The notes under the pieces were generated by a model. That model searched no databases. It worked only from the letters and a program-made list of their open reading frames with translations, and was not told the origin of the DNA. Shown one piece after another: positions 52,968 to 64,000 of a stretch of DNA of 64,000 bases. How positions within the stretch are numbered: the stretch's first letter is position 1; each line of letters opens with the position of its first letter. The stretch is from assembly GCF_019703515.2 (NCBI RefSeq), contig NC_059348.1:20355656-20419655 (forward strand), read 5' to 3'. A program made the translations under genes and the position numbers. This stretch comes from Myxocyprinus asiaticus (taxonomy: Eukaryota; Chordata; Actinopteri; Cypriniformes; Catostomidae).

Positions 52968-53679
52968 TAGGGATGTGCAAGAACGGTCTACTAGTCGTTC
53001 AACAACTGACTAGTCGATTAGAAAAATAATTAATAATTGAATAAAAAAATAATTAAAAGGTTTCTACTTAGCGTGTTAATATTGGAATTACTGTAGTTTA
53101 AATATTTTTTTAATAACAAATACCATTACATTTAGTATAAATTAGTATAAACATTATTTTCATAAATTTCATATTTGCTGCAGGCGCTATACTACACAAA
53201 CACGCTTGGCCAACCCACAGAGCTGGAGATATATGACAAAGATCACTGCATGGACCCGGACTCATTATAATAAAGACACGAACAACAAAAGGTGTTGGCA
53301 AAACATGCATTTAAGGGTGAAAAACACCGCTTCACCAAACAAAGCGGCACAACAATATTTAACAATTGGAATTTTCGGCTCGGAGCAATGTTCCTGTTGT
53401 TTCATATAATCTGTAAGTCTCTGATTTGATGACTTTGACAGTTTTGTGCACACAAAGGTTATTGTTATAGCTTATTTCTGTTTTGAATAGCCTATCTGTC
53501 ATCCTATTGAGGTGATGTGCTAAGCATCTACAGCCTATTATTAAGAAACGCATCTGATTGGTGTCTTGTGGAAATTACTCCAGCCTAATCATACAGGGCT
53601 TTATTGACTAACTAGTCGACTAACCGTCGACATAACCCGACTAGTTGATTGTGAAATTATGTTGTTTTGTACATCACTA
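52968..53679. mobile_element. hAT non-autonomous element ('tagggatgtgcaa' ends)
   Basis: Termini tagggatgtgcaa / inverse tagtgatgtacaaa. Target duplication CTAATGAG versus CTAGTGAG, 7 of 8. Subterminal 'actagtcga' motifs at both ends (ctagtcgttcaac, ctagtcgactaaccgtcgac). No transposase. Confidence 0.92.
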
Positions 53680-54186
53680 CTAGTGAGAGTGTGTTTGAGA
53701 TGGATGGCATGTTGTGAGGTGGGCTAAAGGGATGAAAAGGTGCAGGTTTATGTGTGAGCAGTGAAGGTTATGAGAAGTGGCAGGCGTTATTTGTCAGCTG
53801 TGGTTTTGTGTGTGTGTGTGCGTGTGTGTTGCTGGCATGGGCTCTGATCTGGACTGAGGGGAAGCCGTGCAGGGGTAATAAATCTAAATGCAGAAGGGAG
53901 CACTGGAGCAAGACAGGCACAGGACGACCGCTCGTAAATGTTCACACATACGTACTAGTTCCTGCCTCACAGTATATTCACTCTCTCTGGACACAGTCAC
54001 CCTGCTGACTTCCGGTTAGCTCATAGTGATTGTGCTTCACCTTGAGAAAACAAAGAGCTAAGCAATTTCACATAAATATTCAAAGAAGCCAATAACAGTA
54101 AAAGCACCTTGGCTTTGGATGCTCATTACATTAACTACAAAAAGTGGCAATCATGGTAGCGCACAGTGAGATAGACTGCCTAGCAG

Positions 54187-54560
54187 GGCTGGGCAATTTA
54201 GATGACAAAAATACACTTGAAAACTGCATAATTTAGATCCTCATTTGAACACTATCGATATTGATTCTTAAAATCAATAGCTGTTGCTATTTTTTATTTA
54301 TTTATATTTTCGTATTGTACCACGTTAGAAGGTTTCCTGTATAGGGTACAACAGAGCTAAAGGCACACCTTGAGGAAAATGTGCTTTTTTTCTGGTCGCA
54401 AAGTATATCAAGATTCAAGAAATGCATTTATTTTTATTGAATATTGAAGGAGCAACATAATTTGTGATAAAAGAAATAACAACAGAAGGTTGTTTTGAAT
54501 AAAATTCCATTGTCCAAATCATATCACATTTTTTCCCCATTCTGATGATTGATGTGAACA
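54187..54560. mobile_element. hAT-like left end ('cagggctgggcaat')
   Basis: 'cagggctgggcaatttagat' with 'atcgatattgatt' inside is a typical hAT left terminus. A matching right end was not found; the Tc1 fragment follows directly. Confidence 0.6.
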
Positions 54561-54986
54561 TTAACTGACGCTCCTGACCCGTATCTGGATGATTTTATGC
54601 ACTGCTGCCACACGATTGACTGATCAGATAATCACATGGATGATTGTTGGTGCCAGACGGGCTGGTTTGAGTATTTCTGTAACTGCTGATCTTCTGGGAT
54701 TTTCACGCACAACAGTCTCTAGAATTTACTCAGAATGGTGCCAAAAACAAAAAACATCCAGTGAGCGGCAGTTCTGTGGACAGAAACGCCTTGTTGATGA
54801 GAGAGGTCAACAGAGAATGGCTAGACTGTTTTGAACTGACAAAGTCTACGGTAACTCAGATAACCGCTCTGTACAATTGTGGTGAAAATGCTATTCTGAG
54901 ATGCGGGTTGGCGCTGGTTTGGCGGCACAAGGGGGACCTTCACAATATTAGGCAGGTGGTTTTAATGTTGTGGCTGATTGGTGTAT
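54561..54986 (+). mobile_element. Tc1/mariner fragment with transposase remnant
   Basis: The right end is 'ggttttaatgttgtggctga' followed by 'ttggtgta', a common teleost Tc1 terminus. The plus-strand ORF at 54589-54834 contains RRAGLSISVTADLLGFSRTT and VSRIYSEWCQKQKTSSERQF, the HTH and linker of a Tc1 transposase. After 54840 the frame is lost and the catalytic domain is missing. Confidence 0.85.
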
Positions 54987-56116
54987 GTCAACTTATGCAA
55001 ATACTTTTAAGACAACAATATGCTTTTTTTTTTTTAGTAACAAATTAAGATAGTGCTTATTCAAAATAACCACTTCAGAAAAGGGTGCATTTTCTTGTTC
55101 ATTTCAATCACATTTGACATTTCATTACATCTCAAGTATTCTATAAACTAACTAAACTCTACCCCCCACTTAACAATGTGTTTAATGGGAGCCTTTAGCC
55201 CCTGCAACAGGGGGGCTTTTTTACCCCAAATACTATCTTGGACAGTTATTGAAAATGTTTTGATATAATAACATTGACAAATTAGTATTTTGTCTCAAAA
55301 TAAATGTGATGATTTCCAGGATATTCATAAGCTACATAAATTTACAACATTATTTATTATCAAATATTAGATCAAATTGCCTCAAAATCAACCTTTAGAC
55401 ATTACACGCAATGATCTCATGGAACAGGAAACTTTCGCAGTCGGAGTGACAAACAGGTGTTTAGGAAAGTCCTGTGATAGTTTTTGATACTATTTAGTGT
55501 TTTGGGAGAAGAAAAAATAAATAAATAAATAAATAAAAAAAAATCAAAAAAAAAAATCAAAGGAGCATTTTAGCCCGGGGAGCCTTTGACCCCGTTGAAC
55601 CCTATTTACAGCATTAGCTGAGAGAGAGAATTTTTCATTTGTAAGCAAAATGGACATTCTTACTGAAATATACCTGAATGAATCAAAATCAAATTAAATC
55701 AGAATCAAATCAAAATAAAACCGAGAACTTGTAACTCTAAATTGTATTATTTTTTTTAAAGGAAACAGAATTTCAACCAAAATGCCACTGTTATATAAGA
55801 AATTCAAAATGTAACATATAGTGAAATGTAGTTTAAAATAATCAAAGCATGTTTTCCACACTGTTTTTCACTAAATGAATGCAGGAAGAATATTTAATCA
55901 TTTTTATGTATATTCACCAATATAACAATACATAGTAATTAACAGCAATTTTTAGCTACATGTGTTTTTTTCTTTTTTACTGAAACATTTTAAAGGACAT
56001 AAAATTTAACTGAACTCCCCAATCCTATCTGCATTTCTGCCATTTAAGGTTTCACTCAAAGTCACTATTAAAAATGTATGTCTTAGCATTCTTATACTCA
56101 CCAGTGATGACATAAT
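54987..56116. other. non-coding intron with A-rich and (AAAT)n tracts
   Basis: (AATA)n/poly-A at about 55515-55558. 'gagcctttagcccc' (55189) and 'gagcctttgacccc' (55578) form a direct repeat about 390 bases apart. Nothing else recognised. Confidence 0.5.
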
Positions 56117-56976
56117 GGCCCCGATTTACTAAGATCCCCAATAACAAGTACTTATTTGCTTGAGCAATCCATCAAATTGTGTGTGCGCATCATGTGCGTT
56201 TGCGGGTGATTTACAATGAGAAATTGCCAAAATAACTACTTGGAAATATTTTGGACATGCCCTCCAAACAATACAATTTTATTTTTATTCAATATGGCAT
56301 TTATTAATATACTGTACATATGTTTATTTAGGATTATATGATATCATCATAAATTTATTAAATAATATCCTTAATTTTACAATATTTCACCAGATAAAAA
56401 CAATGTTTAAAACACTGAAATATGATATGATTTGGAAATAAATAGTTAGAAGGCTATTATCTTAGACTTATAAGAGTTGTATGATAATCAGTTGTGTTAT
56501 CAGTTATGATTTAGAGTTCTAAAACGTGAGAAATAATTTAATATCACATAAATGCGTGTCATTAATGGGTATTATTTTTATTCTTTGATCGCAAAGTTTC
56601 TGTTTTGCCACAATGACAGCATGATGCACAGCATGAATCAGAATAATACCTGCCTTTCTAATTTGTATTAATTTGCTCTTGCAGTTTCCATTCAGTAATG
56701 ACTTTCAGACTTGATAAATCACTTTGTGGGTGCAATTATTTCATTTGAATCGACGCTGCCCTTTATTTTGCACATTTGAGGCACACCCCTGAAATGCATA
56801 TTCATTTTGGGGAACACGCAAAAATTTGGGGGAACACGCAAAAAAAAACTGCCATTTTGCAAGTCTGACAGATGCAATACTTAGAAGACTACATTAGTAG
56901 ATCAGCTCGGACTTCTTTGCAAGTTCTATCAAGTTTGCACGTTTCTATACACGCAAACCTTTAGTAAATCAGGGCC
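56117..56976. mobile_element. non-autonomous DNA transposon ('ggcc(c/t)gatttactaa' ends)
   Basis: Left ggccccgatttactaag, right inverse ggccctgatttactaaagg with 'tttgcgtg' inside it and 'gtgcgtttgcggg' in the left arm. About 0.86 kb. Superfamily unassigned; no transposase. Confidence 0.8.
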
Positions 56977-58765
56977 TGAGAGTAGGCACAAATCCGGCCT
57001 ACCAATACACACTTTAGGACCTAAACGGCCACATAAAAGCATTAAAACTCTCTTGATTTTCACGAGGTTGATTTTATATCTATTAACATTAATACTGAAT
57101 GTATTTAATCTATCACTCAGCCCTTATACTGTAGATAGAGTACTATATGTTTTACACCTGCCGAGCTATAGACCATTTTAAGGATATAACAATAACAAAG
57201 GAATTAGAATGCTACCAGGCTGGGAGCACTTCCGGTATCATTACCGGATTATTTAAATAAGGCTCTGAGTTAATCTATTTTCTCAAAGAACATCAAGCAT
57301 TTACCTGAAGTGACTTATCCAGATGTGTTGTTGATACGGAGCGTCTACGTAGTTTAGATGCTCGCAATTATTTCCTCAGCAGAGAGATCAGGAACATTTG
57401 ATTGTTCCTGTTAAAACCAATGAAGCCTTTCAATGAAGCTGTCTGCATGCCCTGCGGACAAGGTAAGGATTTTTTTTTTTTTTTTTTTTTCCTCATTTGT
57501 CAGTCGTGTTGGATAAAACGTCTGCTAAATGACTAAATGTACAATTAAATTAGTTGCGCAACTAATCCATTCATTATAATGGTAGTGATCTATAGTCACT
57601 TTAGGAGCTCTACCTATCAACCCTACAATTAGTTGGCATATATTTTGTTTACCTACCAGAGATAAAATGTGTGCTACAGTTGTTAGTACGGTATGTATCA
57701 AGCCATCTCGCTTCACTGCAGTGGTTCATGAGTCCATTCGCAGTTGCTTTTTCAGAGATCTAAACTTTAATTTCTGTTAGTTCCAGGCATCAAGGGAGCA
57801 TCCAGCCATCGAACAACATGATCCACATTTTAATAATGACATTTTATAACAATCATGTTAACGTTAGTAACATTAATAGTGTTAAAGTCACTATGAATGA
57901 AGTGCCTCCCGCAGTTGTTTTGAATGAGTTTGACAACTAGTAGAAAATGTTCAAGGAACAAAGATGTCACTTCCCTAAACTGGCGAATAGTCCTTGGCAT
58001 GGTCTACAATCTCATGAAACAATCAAACTGTGTTCAGGTGTAAAACACAGCATGTGGTACACAAATACCAAATGGATCCTCCTTTCTTATCAAGAAGGTA
58101 CAAATCACCAGTGTACCAGAGCAACTGTTCGCCTTATTGTGCATGCAGAGAAGGCAGATTTCAAAGCTGCTTTTCTAAAATCATTAAATAAGGGTCCAGC
58201 GTTTTACGTATAACTTTAATAAATTTTAGAGTCTTTGAAGGAAAGGCGGGGGGAATACATGTCTTTGTATCGACTATACCAGTCTTTCATACCCATAAGC
58301 GGTGTGATTTGGATCAGTGTCCATTCAGCAATACAGATTATGAATTAGCCAGTGGGCTCTGTAAACTACTCTGTGTTATAAAGCACTTTGCACAGTAATA
58401 ATGAGATTTCCAGTGAACCAAGTGCAGTGATGGATTCTGGATTAAGAGCCAATGTAGCAAAATCCTCCTATTTGCGGCACATTTCTTCATTCAGACCTCA
58501 TAGCATAGTTTTGTAAAAGTCGTTCATATTGATTGCATGTAGCAAAAATGGCTGATTGTATTAAACTGGTACCATGGCTGTCTGGCTTTTATAAGCCATT
58601 CTAAAACCATAAGAGCCTGTATGTGTGTGTGTTCATGTGCATGTGAAAAGAGTGAGGCGCACACACAGTCAAAAAGTAAAAGTACAGTTATAACTGTATG
58701 GCAATGCAGAATTTAGACAACAAAAATTAGGTAAATTGATCAGCAAGTCTAGATTCCTAGCTTAC
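56977..58765. other. dlg1 intron; repeat copy near 57.95 kb
   Basis: 57947-58006 shares a block with the 10.8-kb repeat. There is a T-tract at 57471-57490. No exon recognised before 58766. Confidence 0.5.
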
Positions 58766-58933
58766 CTTCATTGGGGAGATATGTGCATGTGCTACGTAGC
58801 CATGGACGTTTTCAATCTGGGATAGGTTTTTCTCGGCCACCTGGACCAGTTCTGGCCTGGGAGCCTCATCAGTAAGCTGTGGCGAGCTCTGCTCCTGTGG
58901 AGATCCTGTGTCCTCATCATGGTGCCTGTACTT
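58766..58933 (-). CDS. dlg1: dlg1 exon: KYRxxDED linker between L27 and PDZ1
   Basis: 56 codons, phase 0 at both ends, between a pyrimidine-rich acceptor (...tctctgcag) and a consensus donor (gtaagc). The peptide starts [20 protein letters not shown] and ends [24 protein letters not shown]. It matches the DLG-family segment KYRYQDED...PELVHVSEKNL..IENVHGxVxxxHISPxK. It forms the flexible linker after the L27 region and before PDZ1, and contains no folded domain. In other DLG genes this is the exon to which alternative N-terminal exons splice, so it marks a hub for isoform choice. No upstream exon is recognised between here and the right edge. Confidence 0.95.
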
Positions 58934-59010
58934 CTGCAGAGAACAACAGACAAGTCAGAAAAAACTACTGCTAGGGGAATTTTTGTAATCTTATTTTCCT
59001 GCTAACACCG

Positions 59011-59761
59011 TGTCCTAACAATACGCGACGCAACATCGCGACGCGATAAAATGTATCTTTTTTCATGTTAATCATGAAAAAGTTCAAGAGTTTTTGTCCT
59101 AACCAGGCGTGACACACGACAAGCGTCAGGGCTCTCTATTTTTTAAATGGTTTCTATTTCTGCGACGTCGTGCCAGCCAGCACAGTCATCAAATGTGTCT
59201 AAATATTCTTAATGCAGTATATTGAAGTTGGCATCTCACTAGCTGGTTCACAACAACTTGATTTTGGCTGAGGGTGTCACACACCGAATGTTGTGCTTGA
59301 GGTCTTGTTCTCTTCAGTCAGAGCTCTGTCACACACACACCGCATCAGAATGGTAGTGGGGAGACATACCGGCTCATTCTGACTTTCTCTCTCCGCTTCT
59401 CTGTCACGTGGAGATCGGCGAAATATCAACAGGAGTATCACGTGAATATAAACAATCATAACAGACTGAATAAGGATGCAATTCAAAAAGTAACTTTGCC
59501 CTGTGTGTGTGTGTGTGATTGATTGTGTATTTATCCCCTCTAGGTTTGCCATAGAAAGCGAATGCCCATGTCGACCCTCACTGAGAATATTAGTTGCGTT
59601 CAATAAACAGACTGTTTCGTCTGTAATTGCTCTGTTTTTGAAATTTTATTGTCAACTATCCTAATTTTAGTGTATTAATATCACGGTGTCGTATCGTGCC
59701 TGATGTGGACAGACTGATTGCCTGTCACTAGAATCTTATCGTGTCATGTCTGGTTAGGACA
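59011..59761. mobile_element. putative DNA transposon ('tgtcctaac' ends)
   Basis: Inverted termini tgtcctaaca / inverse tgtcctaacc, with extra copies of the same unit inside (59095-59105 'gtcctaaccaggcgtga'). CpG-containing 'cgcgacgcgata' near the left. No transposase and no target duplication seen. Confidence 0.55.
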
Positions 59762-60689
59762 AGATGTAAGACGGCATTGACATTGGAGTCACAAAAGTTG
59801 AGGATGATAAATAAAACTGACATTTTGTTATTTTATGTTTATTTTGCAAGCATGTAGTATTCAAAAACAACAGGGCAAAGTGCAAAAAGCTTGGAAAAAA
59901 GAATTTAGTTCAGGGGATGGCTGATACTGTAATCCTTAAATTTATGGTAATCTCTGAAAGAGATGCAGTGAAGTAGACCATACACAAAGTGTTAACAAAT
60001 TGATGCTACACTCTTATTTCAATATTACCGACAACAAATTGTGCACAGCAGTCTGTACCAACAGGGGTATACTGTACTAACTGTAATATTATTATATTTG
60101 CTTTTAACAGACAGCCTAACAACTGCAACCGTTCTATATTCTGATATCTGGTGATCAACAGTTAAAGTGTTAGTAGTGTGATTCTTTGGGAAACCACAAA
60201 TATTGTACATGAAATGTTGCTAAAAAAGGTCTAACTAAATGTATCCATGTTTTGATTCTAGAAATGGCTTAATACACCAAGCAAAAAACACAGAAGACAA
60301 GAACCCCTTCCCTTGCACTACAATAGCACATGAGAATGATTGGGTTCCAATTCCTCTGTAAGGAGGAAGCTGATGAGTCGTATCCATACAGGCGGAGGAT
60401 GGCCATAGTTGCCATGGCAACAGGTTTCTCAGACACTGACTGCTTCTCGCTATAGGTAAGCCTGTGATTCAATCAGTCTTATTTAAAGCCACCTACAGTC
60501 TTACTGAACTGGTTTCAGTTTTCGCAAACCCGATGAACACAGCATGGTAAGTTCAGACTGCATGCATAAATGTACAAAGTAAATGTTATATTTAACAATG
60601 CTGCGTAAGTCATTTGTTGCCATCTTGATTATTTTGGGTTGAATGGATCACATGACTGTGTCATATGACAACAAAAATTCTATTCATCC
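59762..60689. other. intron, nothing recognised
   Basis: No exon or terminal repeats seen. Minus-strand ORFs at 60235-60472 lack family resemblance. Confidence 0.5.
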
Positions 60690-61802
60690 TAGGGCTGAGT
60701 GATATCTCCAAAAATATTATCACAATATATTCTTTTTTTATATATCGCTCGATAAAGATGTTTATCACTATATACATTTCATACTATTAATGGGGAAAAG
60801 CATTTCACAAGTTTGTTAGACCTCAAGAAAGAACTTATGTACTTCTAGATCTCATTCTGTTCACACTTCTATGGAAGATCTACTTCTTCATAATTGTATT
60901 ATAGCAAGATCTAACAGTCACTTTACCAAAATTTCACCAGTAGTAAATTTGACAATTATCAATACCAATTTCTATATAACAACAAATAATACTAATTTGT
61001 TAATTGGGTAAGCATGGTTTCAAGTTTTCAAGTAATTATTCAAGACAAGTAAACAGTCTGTAATAAAATGAGAATGAAGAAACAAATAAAAAAATAAAAG
61101 CAATAAATAGAAACAAATTAAAAGCTATAGAGCAAAAAATACAAATTAAGAAAACAATGCTTTTTTTTAACAGATTAAACAGAAATAAAAGCGGTATCAA
61201 TTATTCAAGTAAACATTCAGAATGAAACGAAACGAAACGAAAATGTGACAAAACAATTAACTACTGGTCTTCACGGTTCAATTATAATACAATAATACTT
61301 TTTTTAAAGCTACTAAAGTTAATCATCCAAGAGGAGCAACTGTTTTTCTCATTTTTTGTTACTGCTGTTTGATTAATAGTAATGGCATACTAGACAGTGG
61401 CAGGTCTATTAGGCAATATTTACACTTCAGATTCAACATTTTGATACAAATCAGCTTTTTGTGCCACTGTTTACAAGTTAACATTTTTGAAGTTTATTTT
61501 GAAGTGTATTTGAACGTATCCACATTAGCGCACACTCTCGGAGCACTCGCACAGAAGCGCACGCACATAATCCGCCTGTCAGTCAAACAGCACACAGCTA
61601 CAGAAGTGAGGAAATAAAAAGTAAATCTTTAAGATTTTATAGATTGACCATTGGTTGGTTGTCTTGCGATCACTATCGACGTAATGAGCCCCCCTGGTCT
61701 AGATGTACAACATAAATATAGAAAATGACTCAAAAGTTTATCACCAACAAGGATTTTTTTTATTTTCGATAACCATCGAGATTGTTTTATTACACAGCCC
61801 TT
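60690..61802. mobile_element. hAT non-autonomous element ('tagggctgagtgatat' ends)
   Basis: Left tagggctgagtgatatctcc, right inverse aagggctgtgtaataaaac. Subterminal 'atatatcgctcgataaa' and 'ttcgataaccatcga' arms. Flanks ATTCATCC/GTCCATAC agree at 5 of 8. No transposase ORF. Confidence 0.82.
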
Positions 61803-62223
61803 GTCCATACTACAACACGAATATGCCATTTTCAAATTTATCCACTTAGGAGAGCTTTTTCTAAAAGCTCAGTTTTCGCTGGCAAAACCATCTCAGTATG
61901 GATGGAAGGCCAAAACATAGAGAAAAAGATGTGTTCTCAAATTATTAGATTAATGTGGATGTAGTCTGAATCATTTGAAGCCAGTGGGATGCCATTTTAT
62001 TAACAGTTCCTCTAAACCCTGCTGAACTACCTAGAACTGCAGTGTTATTTTAAGCATCAAAGCAATCAAACATTGTGACTAAGCCTCGTCAAAATGAAAA
62101 GTCAAAGAGGTGTCTAAAACGTACCTCTCGCTTTGTGTATGTTCACACAGCTTGGGAGGTTTCGTTATTCTCTAACAATACTGCCATGTTACGTAATTCT
62201 CTCTGAACATCCATAAATGGATA

Positions 62224-63861
<1,638 letters not shown>

Positions 63862-64000
63862 TATATCAGCAAGACTTGCATCAATAATTCCTATCATTAA
63901 GATTGATTTCTAGGTGTTTAGTGTGTGTAGCAGGTGGGAGGAAGCACATGATAGAAGAGGAGAGCTCACAGTCTTCCCTGATGAGTGCATTAGGAGGAGG
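63862..64000. other. right edge, nothing recognised
   Basis: A short minus-strand open stretch (PPPNALIREDCELSSS...) runs off the edge, but no donor or family match supports an exon. Confidence 0.4.

Noticed and set aside
54180..54560. Complete hAT element between 54187 and about 55000
   Set aside because: Only the left terminus was found; no inverse copy or 8-bp duplication, so it is reported as an end fragment.
55189..55595. Terminal repeats of a transposon ('gagcctttagcccc' / 'gagcctttgacccc')
   Set aside because: The two copies are in direct, not inverted, orientation and no duplication is visible.
63936..64000. Possible dlg1 exon at the right edge
   Set aside because: Open frame but no consensus donor within reach and no match to known DLG N-terminal linker sequence.

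Overview
The window reads as nuclear DNA of a ray-finned fish, most likely a cypriniform or related otophysan. It is AT-rich and intron-dominated. It carries long TA, CA and CT microsatellites, many Tc1/mariner elements (one very close in layout to the salmonid/cyprinid Sleeping Beauty type), hAT, Harbinger-like and piggyBac-like DNA transposons, a CR1/L2-like LINE and a tRNA-derived SINE. I see no bacterial genes, CRISPR array, rRNA gene or functional tRNA gene.

One cellular gene explains the window: the middle part of a dlg1 (SAP97-type membrane-associated guanylate kinase) gene on the minus strand. In transcription order the well-supported coding exons are 58766-58933 (KYRxxDED...HISPMK linker), 51094-51210 (linker), 34551-34649 (33-codon proline-rich alternative exon), 33964-34017 (ANPPP...), 30663-30713 (VNGTEADFEYEE...), 20864-20988 and 17214-17383 (PDZ1), 13227-13363 and 12987-13131 (PDZ2). 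Acceptors, donors and phases chain into one open frame. The L27 exons should lie beyond the right edge. PDZ3, SH3, HOOK and GK exons should lie beyond the left edge. Between the 51.1 kb and 34.6 kb exons are three separate ATG-containing open stretches that end in consensus donors in phase 0 (48073-48162, 44134-44358, 37686-38036). They look like alternative first exons of dlg1 and are the most interesting gene-level observation.

The rest is intron filled with mobile DNA. From left to right: a diverged TIR element (1.8-2.45 kb); a block of four Tc1/mariner copies (2.7-8.25 kb), the last carrying a TTAA-flanked piggyBac-like insertion; hAT elements at 15.35-16.79 (BED zinc finger remnant, perfect 8-bp target duplication), 18.23-19.36 and 19.49-20.82 kb; a SINE at 21.1-21.5 kb; a two-gene Harbinger element (22.19-28.32 kb) with a SINE and a 3.4-kb LINE nested in it; further hAT elements at 28.7, 40.3, 42.5, 53.0 and 60.7 kb; an unclassified TIR element at 35.0-35.9 kb; a Harbinger-like fragment at 38.5-40.3 kb with a truncated LINE tail inside; and a nearly full Tc1 at 62.2-63.9 kb. 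Every transposase or reverse transcriptase seen is broken by stops, frameshifts, deletions or loss of a catalytic residue, so none looks autonomous.
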